Shown here: piece by piece, positions 43,991 through 56,700 of the stretch | Numbering within the stretch: the first letter of the stretch is position 1 | Layout of the letters: the number at the start of each line of letters is the position of its first letter | From: Homarus americanus | Taxonomy: Eukaryota; Arthropoda; Malacostraca; Decapoda; Nephropidae | Direction of reading: 5' to 3' | DNA length: 64,000 bases | NCBI RefSeq assembly: GCF_018991925.1 | Contig: NW_024732415.1 | Span: forward strand, 4,415,061 to 4,479,060 | The notes under the pieces: model-generated | Databases searched by the model: none | Told to the model about the DNA's origin: nothing | What the model saw: the letters and a program-made list of their open reading frames with translations, nothing else | Made by a program: the position numbers and the translations under genes

Positions 43991-45458
43991 AATGTCTTTT
44001 TGATTGAATTAATGTTTGTGTGCAAAATGAGCAATACAATTCATTAATAATACGTAGAATATTAAAACACACGAGGAGACGAGACGGCTTTGTTTTCGTT
44101 GTTTACAAAACCAGTGACTGACTGGTTCTACACATAAAACTGAAGAAAATAAGACCCTGGTTGTAGCTGTAGTAAAATTAATATGGTTGTTTTAAGTACA
44201 ATGTTATTTAATGTTAACAAATGGAACAATAGAAGTAGCTAACGATAATGGTAAAGAAAAAAAAGAGAGATTGCGTATGTAAGTGCGCACATGTGAAAAC
44301 ATATCGTCATTACTCTACATAAGAATATGAAAGCAACACTTATTTACCGTTCATATACAGTCAACCCTCACTTTACGCGGTCCCACATTCCGCGTTTCCA
44401 CGTTTAAGCGGTGCCCTGCCGGAACCTAACATGCTCACATTCCGCGGTGCGTGTACCCCATTACGCGGAGAGCGGCTGGCGAGCCGCGCCATTTTTGGAT
44501 CCAAACCTCCCGCCATCCGCCATGTTGTGTAAGCGGCGCGAACATGGCGCGCACAAGGTCGCCCAGTCATCAAAACATTACCAGTTCTTCACCCGCCACC
44601 CACCACAGCCGGCCCAAGTCAGTGATAGTGATAATTATAGTGAGGATATGGACTTATATGGACTTTGGGGGGTTTGACAAAGATGCCCTGCAAGCCTCTG
44701 TGGTGGATAGTGATACAATTGATACAAGTGATACAGGTGAGGGCCAATAATCTGCCCTCTGCCTCGGAACCAACTGCTCATCCCCGTGTGCCCAGCCATC
44801 TTTTCTACTAATGTAAGTGTTAAAAAACCTTATATTATTGATATTTCTCTTAATTATTAATTATATGTGCATACCATCATAAAGTTAAGATAATATTTTT
44901 ACTACAACATAGTTGTGTGTCGTCAAAAAGTGGAGTTTGGGGGTCTGCCCGGTCTCTATTTCAATTAATCCCATATGTTATGTTATTCACTTTACGCGTT
45001 TCTCACTTTCCGCGGTACCCTGTGGGTTACATTAACCGCGTAAAGTGAGGGTTGACTGCATATTTTAATTAATGTTTCTGAATTTTTTTATTGAATTAAT
45101 GTTTGTGTGTGCAAACTGAACAATACAATTCATTAATAATACGTGGAATATTAAAACACATGAGGAGACGAGACGGCTGCCGGCATTGTTTTCGTTAATG
45201 CGTACAAAACCAGTGACTGATTGGTTCTACATATAAAACTGAAGAAAATAAGACCCTGATTGTAGCTGTAGTAAAATTAATGTAAAAAAATTAATATGGT
45301 TGTTTGAAGTAATGTTATTTAATGTTAATAAATGGAACAATATAAGTAACTAACCATTAATGGTAAAGAAAAAAGTGAGACTGCGCGTATGTAAGTGTGC
45401 ACATGTGAAAACATATCGTCATTACTCTACATAAGAATATGAAAGCAACACTTATTTA
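43991..45458 (+). repeat. Pair of 360-380-base direct repeats
   Basis: 43,991-44,349 and 45,073-45,458 share GAGGAGACGAGACGGCT, CAGTGACTGA, CTGAAGAAAATAAGACCCTG and AAGCAACACTTATTTAC in the same order, with small indels. Confidence 0.85.
44358..45058. mobile_element. Internally deleted Tigger (MITE), 701 bp
   Basis: TIRs CAGTCAACCCTCACTTTACG at both ends; TA at the left, CA at the right where TA is expected. Coding remnants resemble the acidic tail of the transposase at 37,924-39,777 (FFTRHPPQPAQVSDSD, SDTGEGQ), so it derives from that family. Confidence 0.85.
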
Positions 45459-45459
45459 C

Positions 45460-45462
<3 letters not shown>

Positions 45463-45520
<58 letters not shown>
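45463..45520. repeat. (AT)n microsatellite
   Basis: About 58 bases of AT, followed at 45,560 by a short (GA)n. Confidence 0.95.
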
Positions 45521-45524
<4 letters not shown>

Positions 45525-45853
45525 GGGTTAAATGTTGTACTCTGTACAGACAAGCACACACACAGAGAGAGAGAGAGAGAGCAGCCGAACTGCCGGATGT
45601 AAACAAACCTTAATTTTCTGCGGCTTTGTTGTTTTTTTTCGGAGATTAGCCCACCCGGGCATAGGTCACTGACCCACATTGGGGCCTGAGGGGCCAAAAT
45701 TTAATACTCCTGTAATAATAATAATAATTCAGATAAGTAATTAAAAAAAAAAAAAACTGCCTATCTACAGTACCTATTGGACAAACTAAAATCGTTCCGG
45801 ACCACGGGAGTTTCCGGACCACAGAATGCCGAACTAGAGAGGTACAACCTGTA

Positions 45854-46960
45854 CAGAATATGTGATGACAGATAGTTTGTCCCATATGAACAGCAACATT
45901 TTGACAGCTTAAAAATTTAAGATACAGTATAACATCTGGATGAAATTGTTATCACTATCAAATGTCTATTACAAATAATTCCTCCATCACTTATAAAATT
46001 AAAATCATGAAACTTTGCTAAGCCACTTTTCAATGGTCTTTAGAGAAATAGGTGATGTTTATGGCAAAAATAATAAGTACTGGCTATTTAATATCGAGAT
46101 ATAATGTTTCTTGTATACTTGAATTTACAGTTATGTTGAATTCTTTTATGTGCTTTTTTTTTTATATATGAAACATTATTAAATATAATATACTGCACTG
46201 TATACTAATGATGTGATAATATCTGAAGGGCATGTCCGTACATTACATGATCTCTTACAAATACAGTACTGTACATATGGTGGCATTATCATGTTAAACA
46301 CACTATTTGTACAGTACAGGTATTAACTTTCATCAACACAGGCTAACCTCACAAATTTGTGTCTCTGAAGTCTGATTTTCCACAAACAGATGCATTTTCA
46401 TGAGCATTCCCCAATTACAATGTTTTTCGCTTCTCCGTGCTAGTTTGAGAAAAATTAACAGAAAATTGTTTGGATATTTAAAAGTTCATAAAAATGTACA
46501 AATTTGAGGAAAATCTGAGCTTTTTAACACTGATTCCACTCAATATAAATGATGTGGCTTAGAAATAAAGAAAACTTAAAATAAAACTATAAAATATGAA
46601 AAATGTTCCCCCCCCAGACATAATGGTACAGTATACACACAGCGCAGCGAGGCAGTAGCCACAGCTGCCACAAGATTCTTTTCAAATTTTCTTCATTATT
46701 TAAACAAATATACAAACATTTGGAAACTTCTCTTGACCATAAATAACAATGAATAGTTTATTATTATAAAAATTCTACCTTTGGTTTGTTTAATATTTAT
46801 CCTGACAGTGATACAGCCAAACAGATCCACCAATCACAATCACCTTTACATACAGCCTTCCTTTACCAAGTATTGCCAGGTAAAATTGCGAGCACGAGAC
46901 CCAGGGTGGGGTAGGTGAATCTTTGGCTGACTGTACATAAAATACCGTAAATCTGAAGTT
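45854..46960. other. AT-rich stretch with no recognised feature
   Basis: No gene, no clear repeat. Confidence 0.5.
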
Positions 46961-47024
46961 TAATCTCGTTTGTATTGGCAGATGTTCGTAAGTCGGACGT
47001 TTGTACCCTGGGGACTGCCTGTAT
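46961..47024 (-). mobile_element. Terminus of a TIR element
   Basis: The complement reads CAGGCAGTCCCCAGGGTACA, AACGTCCGACTTACGAACAT, a form typical of mariner/Tigger-group ends, with TA outside. No partner end found. Confidence 0.4.
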
Positions 47025-47269
47025 ACATAAAATATGTGCTATTGTATTACAGTATATGATGTGCTATGTATCAATTTTAATGTTTACCTTAGCATTTATT
47101 TTTTTTATTTTTGTCATATGCAATTTGAAATTTGTTCAAATTAGGCTAAGCTTGTGCTCACTAAATTGTTTAACTCTTAATCATATGGCATTGGACTGTG
47201 AGTTTAAAACAATAAAGATTTATGTTGTACAATTAGATTTAGTTTTATAACAAATGATTAGCAAATTTT

Positions 47270-48028
47270 TCCCTTACATAGCCTACAACTACTACTCTCC
47301 CTGATAGTAACTTACTCCCCTTACATAGCCTACAACTACTACTCTCCCTGATAGTAACTTACTCCCCTTACATAGCCTACAACTACTACTCTCCCTGATA
47401 GTAACTTACTCCCCTTACATAGCCTACAACTACTACTCTCCCTGATAGTAACTTACTCCCCTTACATAGCCTACAACTACTACTCCCCCTGATAGTAACT
47501 TACTCCCCTTACATAGCCTACAACTACTACTCTCCCTGATAGTAACTTACTCCCCTTACATAGCCTACAACTTCTACTCCCCCTGATAGTATCTTACTCC
47601 CCTTACATAGCCTACAACTACTACTCTCCCTGATAGTATCTTACTCCCCTTACATAGCCTACAACTACTACTCCCCCCGATAGTATCTTACTCCCCTTAC
47701 ATAGCCTACAACTACTACTCCCCCCGATAGTATCTTACTCCCCTTACATAGCCTACAACTACTACTCTCCCTGATAGTAACTTACTCCCCTTACATAGCC
47801 TACAATTACTACTCCCCCTGATAGTATCTTACTCCCCTTACATAGCCTACAATTACTACTCCCCCTGATAGTATCTTACTCCCCTTACATAGCCTACAAC
47901 TACTACTCCCCCTGATAGTATCTTACTCCCCTTACATAGCCTACAACTACTACTCTCCCTGATAGTATCTTACTCCCCTTACATAGCCTACAACTACTAC
48001 TCTCCCTGATAGTAACATACTACCCTTT
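47270..48028 (+). repeat. 47-bp tandem array, about 16 units
   Basis: Unit TTACATAGCCTACAACTACT + ACTCTCCCTGATAGTAACTT + ACTCCCC. Units differ only by a few alternating variants (TCTCCC/CCCCCT, GTAAC/GTATC). No spacers, so not a CRISPR array. Confidence 0.96.
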
Positions 48029-48801
48029 CATAACATGCCCCTCTGAAAAGCATATTCATTAACTTTAGTTCATGCAACAATAATAATAAAATCGGTAAAC
48101 CCACCAATCTGCAAATCTTGAATCTGTGATCCACCAATTCATGGTCCACTGATTTTTAGTACAAAATGCACATAAAATATGTCCTTTCTAAGGTACAAGA
48201 CCATTAAATAAACATTAAAATATCCCAAAACTCCAAAGTAGTTAAGCAATTGTTATGAGAAGCTATATTATCAGTCGGTAAGAAGGTATTGGAACTTCAA
48301 ATAACCATTGTATATTACATAAAAAATTCTTTATAATATTTTAATCAAATGAAGTAAAGTGTGAAAGTTCAGCAAAATGAAGCACTGTTTACAACTACCC
48401 AAAAAATCACTTTTGACACTTAGAAGCATCATTTTAGCTAATTTACTGTATAGTTATGATCACATCTAAAACTTTTTCACGTGTAATCACAATCAGAAAT
48501 ATACCGGTAAAACAATGTGATGAGATGAAGAAATAATTAGGAATAGTAAAAGTGTTAATTATTCTGGCTAACTGCATCTGAAAACATTGTTCAGAACAAT
48601 GTACGATAAATGGTGTTGCCTTGCTAACTTTACTTTATTTTTGTCTTTAATGTACAGTAAAAGATAAGTATCTTCCCAGTTTGGGCTGAAATATAATGAA
48701 ACCTGGCGGATTATACTGTACTGTAAGTGTTACTGAGACTACATGTGTGTCGAATGGTTCAACTGTGTCTGTGATATATTCGTCAAAACCAAGGAAGATA
48801 C
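48029..48801. other. AT-rich stretch with no recognised feature
   Basis: No gene or repeat recognised. Confidence 0.5.
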
Positions 48802-49335
48802 AGTGAGTTCTGCTATAACGCGTGTTTTGACAACACGAATTGGCTCTAACGCGATTTATGAATAGAGGAACGATATTTGTATAACGCGAACGCTTGTTTG
48901 CTGTAACGCGATTTTTGCTTACTATTTCTCCAATTTTGTGGTATTAACTGTGAATATGGTAAAGAAGAATATCTCCAAGAAGCATTCTGGTGATCGCATT
49001 CCCGGTGATGACCGTAAAAGAAAGGCTATAACCCTTGAAGAGAAGCTCGATGTTATCAGCCTCAAAATCACCCTTCTCCCCCATCAAGTTATATTCATAT
49101 TTTTTCAAGGTAAAGTGTTACATTTACTGTATGATTTCATTATTGGATATGAATGTAACATTTATTTAGACTGTGCTAACCTTTGTGTTAGGCTAACTAC
49201 TAAATATTTTTCGATTTCGAGTAGTAATCTGCACCTAACCCTATTTTCTCCATAAGCCCTGTTATTTCTATTACGTGAATTTCTATAACACGATGTTTTA
49301 CAAGAACACAACTATCGCGTTATAGCAGAACTGAC
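48802..49335 (+). mobile_element. Internally deleted Tigger-like element, about 530 bp
   Basis: Ends CAGTGAGTTCTGCTATAACG and complement TAGTCAGTTCTGCTATAACG. Plus-strand ATG at 48,956 opens MVKKNISKKHSGDRI, RKRKAITLEEKLDVI, the start of a Tigger-type DNA-binding domain, then non-homologous sequence. A third TIR type in this window. Confidence 0.75.
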
Positions 49336-50488
49336 TACTTCATTCTCTCACTGTGCATTCTGATAAAAATAAAAATAATTCTGTGACAGAGGCAGAATAG
49401 AGTGTCTTAAAATATTCTTGTGACAATTACCACTTGCTGCTTATAAAGGTTCCCAACACTTCCTCAGCATCCAGTGATTTCAGCATGCTCATCTCTCAAG
49501 CTAGTGGTCCTGGGTTCAATCCCCAGGAATGGTGACACAATGGGCAAGTTTCTTTGTGCCATGTGCCTCTGTCTACCCAGCAGTAACTGGAAACCTGGAC
49601 GTTAATTGACTTGAGGAGTGTGTTATGAGGTAATGGTTAGCCAGTGCAGTTGGCAAGTTGTCTGGTCCTCTTGGATTATTCCTTGACACTACAGCTTGTA
49701 AACTTAGGGTGAGGTTTTTGTGTTGGAAACAGCTTCTACACCTTAAACAAATTCACACCCAGGTGGCCCTAAGTGGCCAATCAAATATAAGGGAAACCAT
49801 TATTATCATTAATATTATATTACATGTACAGTATGTTCCAGACTACAATTTTCTTCTTTAAGAAGATTTAGTTAACCGGAGAATGCAACAAGTATTTGGA
49901 TATTTTTTGGGGGGAGGGGTGAATTTTAGGGGACTATTTTGGGACTCTGGAACTAAACCCTATTTTCACCTTACACTATTTAACTTAATTTCAATATAAA
50001 CTCAATAAATTTACAATCCATCAAATTGATGATCTAAAATATTTACAATCTTCAAAGCCTGTAGAGACATAGTCTTGCAGATTGGGTGAGATTTATATTA
50101 TATAGTATTTCTAATGATCAAAGAGTCATAATTTTTAATAAGGAAATTATTACACGAAATTTGAGAGAAGCGCTAAAGCAAAAAATATCTAAAACTTTCT
50201 GAATATCTCTCATAGCTAATACAAAATAAATAGCAAAATAACATTTTGTTATACATATCCAAAAATAAACTGTTGTGACAATTATATATTCCTTCTAACT
50301 TTCAAAAGGTTTAGAATTTGGCAATGTGGTTTTTATCATGGCAGTAAATTATAATTTACTGCCATGATTATTAGTCACAATCTATGTGGAAGTCCTAGAT
50401 AGAATTGCACTGCTTAATACAAATGGAATTCATTGATAAAATAGACCTGTACATTATAACCTACTGTATCAAGGCACAACATTAGTGG
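49336..50488. other. Region downstream of the golgin stop
   Basis: Probably 3' UTR and flanking DNA of the minus-strand golgin. Includes a short perfect palindrome at 50,34x-50,37x (GGCAGTAAATTATAATTTAC + TGCC). No other feature seen. Confidence 0.45.
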
Positions 50489-50711
50489 TTAAGTTTTCCT
50501 TGGTCCACCACTCCTGGGTGCTGGCTGCCACCACCAAAGGGCATTGTATCTCTTAACACTCTCTACCTCCTTATCTGTGAATTTAAGGATCACAGATATT
50601 GCATTTAACATCAGCTGGCGGGATTCTGCATCAGAACTAATCATATACTGCAGAACGACATTCTTCAAGTACTCAAAGTTCTCGCTCTCTCGAGAGACAT
50701 TTCTGCGATGC
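50489..50711 (-). CDS. Golgin last exon, GRIP domain
   Basis: After TTTTCCAG. GRIP domain from NFEYLKNVVLQYM to LKFTDKEVESV, including the conserved Tyr that contacts ARL1 in known structures. A tail RYNALWWWQPAPRSGGPRKT and stop follow. Confidence 0.9.
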
Positions 50712-53700
50712 CTGGAAAATATGAAATCACAAAATAGAGTAGGAATATAACAAATATGCATAATTATCTAATCAATAATGCATTAACTACATTACTGAGT
50801 TACACAATATATATACAGTATATATATATATACAGTGACCCCTCGTTTAACGAACACCTCGGTTAACGTAATTTCGATTAACGAACTGCCTTCCATAAGG
50901 ATCTTCAATTCGTTTAACGAAAAAAATTTCGCTTAACGAACTTCTTACGAACCGACCTCAACATGTTTTCGCTTGCACTGACCGGGCAACCAGCTTTAGT
51001 ATCAGTCCGCCAATACATTAATCGGTTCTAGGGCTTAAATTCCTTACTATTTTTGTAAATATCAAGAAGTTTATACTATTCAATTATTTTAAAAGTTTAA
51101 TATTCAATTTTTTAGTCATTTTAACAATTATTGAACAAAATTGAAGGTAAAGTGACTAGTTTAATGCGCGGCATCCAGCCTCTTAACACAGCAAACAGGC
51201 GTCAGTCTCTCTCTGTTTTCACTGGAGGTAACATCTTGCTTGAGACTCTCTTCAACTAAACGCTTTTTTTCTGTGTTTCCAAGCAAATTATTGGTCATTT
51301 TGAAAATTATTTTACATATTGACAATATATAGTGCAGTGCAGTGTTATTTTAAAGAAAATATTCTTTATTTACAGCTAGTTTAACTTTGAAAAATACGTG
51401 TTGCCATTGTTTGAATCCAGCATGGGGCCTAAGAGATCAAGAAAAGTGATTTCAATCCAAATGAAGCAGGAAATAATAAAAAAACACGAACAAGGTATTA
51501 AATCAAATGCGCTATGCAAAGAATATGGCATGTCGGCATCAACTGTGTCGACAATTCTTGCACAAAAAGACAAATTTAAGGAAGTGAACGTGAGAGACAA
51601 ATCTACAAGAGTGTTTAAAAGTAGATCCCTAATCGTAGAAACTGAGAGGTTACTTATCATCTGGATTAGGGAAAAACAGATGAAAGGTGATTCAGTTTCT
51701 GGTGATTTCATTTGTGAAAGAGCCAGGGAGATTTATGAACATTTAAAGACAGATCAACCTAGTTCTTCAGGAACAGAATTTGAAGATTTTCGGGCTAGCA
51801 AAGGCTGGTTCGAAAAATTTAAGAAAAGAAGTGACATTTTAAGTGTTGTTAGGCATGGTGAAGCTGCTAGTGCTGATAAAGAAGGGGCAGCAAAGTTTTT
51901 AATTGAATTTAAAAAACTGATGGAAGAAGAAAATTATCTTCCACAGCAAGTGTTCAATGTTGACGAAACTGGGCTGTTCTGGAAAAAGATGCCCAAAAGA
52001 ACATTCATCACCAAGGATGAAGCCTCTTTACCTGGGCATAAACCCATGAAAGACCGTCTCACTCTATTGCTTGGTGCCAATGCTTCAGGGGATTTCCGAC
52101 TGAAGCCTATGCTTGTCTACCACTCTGAAAACCCCAGGGTGTTCAAGCAACAGAAAGTGGTAAGAACAATGCTTGGAGTTTATTGGAAGTCCAACCGTAA
52201 GGCATGGGTGACAAGACAGTTCTTTAATGAATGGGCTATTGATGTGTTTTGCCCCTCTGTCAAGAGCTACCTAACCACCAATAAACTTCCTTTAAAGGCT
52301 CTTCTCCTCATGGATAATGCTCCTGGTCATGACCCTGACCTTGCCAGAAATTTGGAGTATAAATTTGACTTTGTGAAAGTGTTGTTTTTGCCTCCAAACA
52401 CTACATCACTCATACAGCCAATGGACCAGAATGTGATCAGCAACTTCAAGAAGTTGTACATGAAGAAAATGTTTAGGAGGTGTCATCAGGCAACTTCCAT
52501 TGATCCTGAACTAACACTGAAACAGTTCTGGAAGACACAATTCAACGTCCTGGAGGCTGTAAAATTGATTGTGTCATCATGGCAAGAAGTCTCCAATAGA
52601 ACCCTCAATTCTTCATGGAAAGCACTGTGGCCATCAGTAGTCCATGATTTTGAGGGATTTGAGGATGACACAGAGTTGGACCAGGAGATTGTGTCCATTG
52701 GTCAGTCATTGGGTCTTGAAGTGGAGGAGAAGGATGTGGAAGAGCTTGTGATGTCTCATGAGGAGGAACTTACTCCTAATGACTTGAAGGAACTGGATGA
52801 GATGTTACGGGTAGAGGCTGACAGTGGTGAGGAGGAAATTGAAAGTGATGACCATATGTCAGCTAAACAGTTGAAAGATGTGATTTACCACTGGGAGAAG
52901 TTCAGGGAACTGGCTTCAAAGCACCCAGAAGTGGAAAAAACTGAACTAACTTTGTGTCATGTTGAGGACTCAGTGGTCTCCTTCTTTAAACATAAGTTAA
53001 TGGTGAGGAGGACAGATGCCCCACAGACCACAATTGACACTTTCTTCAGTAAAAGGCAGAGGGAACAAGATGCTAGCCCTCAGCCTTCCACTTCAAGAAG
53101 GAGAGAGGATGTTCATGGTGGAGAATCTGTCAGTCCAGAGGTTCCTGACATTTTCATGGAAGGTGACTCACCTTCCAAGAAGCAGTAAAATGCTTCTCCT
53201 CCACCTCCACTTCCTTCTCTTCTCCCTTCTCCTCCTGCACCTCCCACTTCAAATGCACATCATCACCATCATCCAGGAGCCTTCTACATACACACCTCAA
53301 AGTAAGTAAATTTTTCCGCCATTTTTGTTGAAGTTAGGAAATTTTCGGTGAGCTGGAACCAATTACCCAAAAACCCATTGAAACAATGGTTTCGGTTAAC
53401 GAACGTTTCGGTTAACGAACGACCTTCTGGAACGGATTGAGTTCGTTAACCGAGGGGCCACTGTATATATATATATAAATATATGGTTAATGTGTGTATC
53501 TTTTGTAAATACAGCATGTACTGTACATGTGGAGGTATGGAATTTTTATATGCAAATGTTTAACTGCAAGGCAAGACATTTCTGGAAAATGTATATGAAA
53601 AGTTAAAGTTGTCAATAATAACGATTGATGTTCTGTAAATTAAGTGTTGAATAGATATACTATACATAGACTGGATATCCCTTGTTATATGAATGAGTTA

Positions 53701-56700
53701 GGTTCCTGAAAAGCCATTCGCTAAGTGAATTTCGTATTGCGAATAAAAGAACATACGGGTAAAAAATAGTTCAGTTCCCCAGTGACAACAAAAACCCAAT
53801 ATTATACCCCGAAACATGAAATTAGTTCCCGAACAACAACAAAAAAAGAAGTCCTAATTAATGATAAATAGTACACAACTACTGTAATTTACTACCTAAC
53901 ACAGTGTTTCTCAAACTGGGGGCCATGACCCCCAAGGGTTTTCAAACCCATGGACTTCCTGATTAAAGAAAGTTACTCAGTCCATGCAGTAAGATTCTAA
54001 ATGACCCTAACCTCTCAGCCTCCTCTTCCAATGCTTCAATAGTATCTTGCTGAGCTTGTTGTCTGACTAGTGCAGCCATCTGTACCTCCCTCATAGTCGT
54101 CTCCAACTGTCGCTTTTCTCTTCTAAAGTGAGAAATCTCTTGGTCTTTGCGTGCTAATTCCTCCAGGTGGTGCAAGAGAGGACCCTCATTTCCACCACTG
54201 ACCTGGGATAACAGTGCTGCTGTGGCTTCTAAGCTCCCGATATTACTCTGAAATACAAATACCATATTTTGATGAATACAAATTGCACTCTTTTCCTAAA
54301 AAAAAAAATTGGCAAAAGTAGGGGCGTGGCTTAGTACTAGAGACAATTTTAGTAAAGCCTGAAAAATATCCGTAAGTATTCAGTTAAGCAAACTGAATCT
54401 GTACCACCTGCTTTAGGCACAGTGTCTATATTATTAGCTCATTCTTTTCACACCCTTTGCAGAAGAACAGAGACATAGTGTACACCTGATGTGAGTGTTC
54501 TTTTAACTTAATGCAAATTAGAAAAAATGATTCAAATGTTCCATTGAAGAAGCATACAGTATATGGTGCATTTATCCAACGTGTAATCAATAGTTATAAG
54601 TAAATTCTATAAACTTGCTTAGTGAAAAATTAACAGCAAAGTTTATTATTATTATTTATGTGTCACCTATTTTGCAGTCGTTAATTAGTAGATTTAATTT
54701 CAAAAAAATTTCCTCATGTACTGATTTATTATAAGTACTGGGTAGTTTAAAAAAAATATATTCATTTTTATTAACCAACCCTCTGTTCATCCTCCTCCTA
54801 TCTAATGCTTCTTCACCACTAGGCTTCCACCTTCTTCTTGGTCTTCCCATCTCTCAGTTACCTTTCGTTCCTGAAGCATACAGTATAATCTTTGACCAAT
54901 CTTTTCTTTCACATTCTCATAAACCTTAGTCAGTTCTCTGTCCTACTGAATACTCCTTCCACTCCCTTATATCCATCATACATCCATATTTCTTTTTCTT
55001 TACATGCTATTAGCTTCAAACCATGTACTGTAGTACCGTGTTGGAAACACCACTTCTTGTTCGACCAACGAAGTTAAGCAACGTTAGGTCTGGTTAATAC
55101 ACGGATGGGTGACTGCCTGGCCACAAGAACACCAGATGCTGTTGGTATAAAGACTCTACTGGAAACAAGCCACTCATAGCTTTGTGAGCTCTCCATGGTC
55201 AAATTGATTGAAATTATTATTACACACAAGCAGAATGTTGTCTAATTCCTTCAGTGTTTCTGCAACCATTCAAGAGCTTCTAGCTGCCTTTCGATTTTTA
55301 ATTTTCTCAATTGTTTTCCTAACCCAATATCCTTCTATTCTTGGAAAGTCCCTGTACTGGTTTTGCTGCACCTAGGCTATCCTTGTTCCATTCGTACTCC
55401 TCATTCAGTAGTTAATCATTATATTTTATTCAGGCATTGTTGTTTTCCACGTTATTAACAACCAATTTATGTTGGTCATTTCTCATGTAATGCTCACCAC
55501 CATCATCTTTGTTTCTATCCACTGTAAACCTCTCTTTTGACCCTGTGCTTGGCCTTCAGGTACTCCTCCTTGGCACCATCCATCTTCCAGGCCTTAAAAA
55601 ATCTTAAAAATTTCACAATATAATAGTTTTTCCCATAAAAAAATTAAATTATAAAAAAAATATTTAAATTTAATTATTATTTTTATTTTAACTCTTATTT
55701 TCCCATACTCAGATTTTTACCTGTGGTGGTGTTTTATCTCGCTCATGCAGCTGCTCGGTTAAGCGTTGAATTTCTAAATCACGTTCACTTAGTGTGGCCA
55801 GTGACCGCTGTTGTTGCAAAGACAGCTGTTGCTCAACAGCTGCCAATGTTGCACGGCCCTCACTCTCTACACGGCGTAACTGATTCTCATGTAATGCTCT
55901 CAAAGCTGACAGCTCCTGTAACACATACAGAATCTTTTATGGAAGTCATATGGATTATAATTACAGCATCTGTATTATGAAGAACTGATTTGGTTATTCG
56001 TTTCTCAAATTAGCTTCCTTTCCACAAATAAGGAATGATTGTCTTTATGATCAATTATCTTTACAAATCAAAGAAATTTAATGGAAACTTGTTATAAATG
56101 AGAGTAACATGAAGCTTTATGTCCAACTTGGGATGACAAATGTTCATATCGGACACAATCTTAAAATTGGACATCCCTACACAATTTCAGTAAACCTGAG
56201 CCAGCTGGTTTTAAGAAGTAAAAAATATGAAAAGTTGATGCACAGCTGACCCTAAAGGACGTGACCTTTGACCCTAATATTACAGGTCATTACAGTTTCC
56301 ATGGATGTTATGATTTTAGTCTACCCGTTGTTTTTACAAAAATGTTTCTTAAAACACCTTTCATCCAGCTTACACAAGGGTGAATTCAAGTACAGTATGG
56401 ACTCTTTGAACAACAAGAAGTAGTGTTGGTGGATGCACCAAGGACCGTGACTTATGGTAATTTTCCAAGAGCTATGAAAATGTGAAAATATGTGAATTAC
56501 TTCATCTTCTATGTGAATGCTTGAAACTTATCTTCATAATATAATTTTTGAGGCATTACAGTCATTATTCAGCAATTTTAAGTAATTTTTTCAGAAATTT
56601 TAGGTCTAATTTTTTATTACGGGTTGGGTATCCCTTAAGAGAGACTATGAAATCAAAATAGCAAGAGAATCCAAGGCAAATCCCAAGGGATTTTTCCAGG

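Larger units (their letters stand above)
43634..45851. mobile_element. TIR element with nested Tigger MITE and internal duplication
   Basis: Left CAGGTTGTACCTCTCTAGTC and right complement CAGGTTGTACCTCTCTAGTT, TA on both sides (43632-43633, 45852-45853). The interior holds two direct copies of a 360-380-base segment (43,991-44,349 and 45,073-45,458) with a Tigger MITE between them, then (AT)n and (GA)n tracts. Confidence 0.8.

Noticed and set aside
46975..47250. 91-codon hydrophobic frame
   Set aside because: Begins inside a transposon terminus, AT-rich, no homology recognised and no splice sites.
47270..48028. Possible CRISPR array
   Set aside because: Units are strictly tandem with no unique spacers, in a eukaryotic context with no cas genes.
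54656..54850. Short frame beginning GRPRRRWKPSGEE
   Set aside because: Resembles the end of common transposon-borne endonuclease proteins only in its first residues; too short to support.
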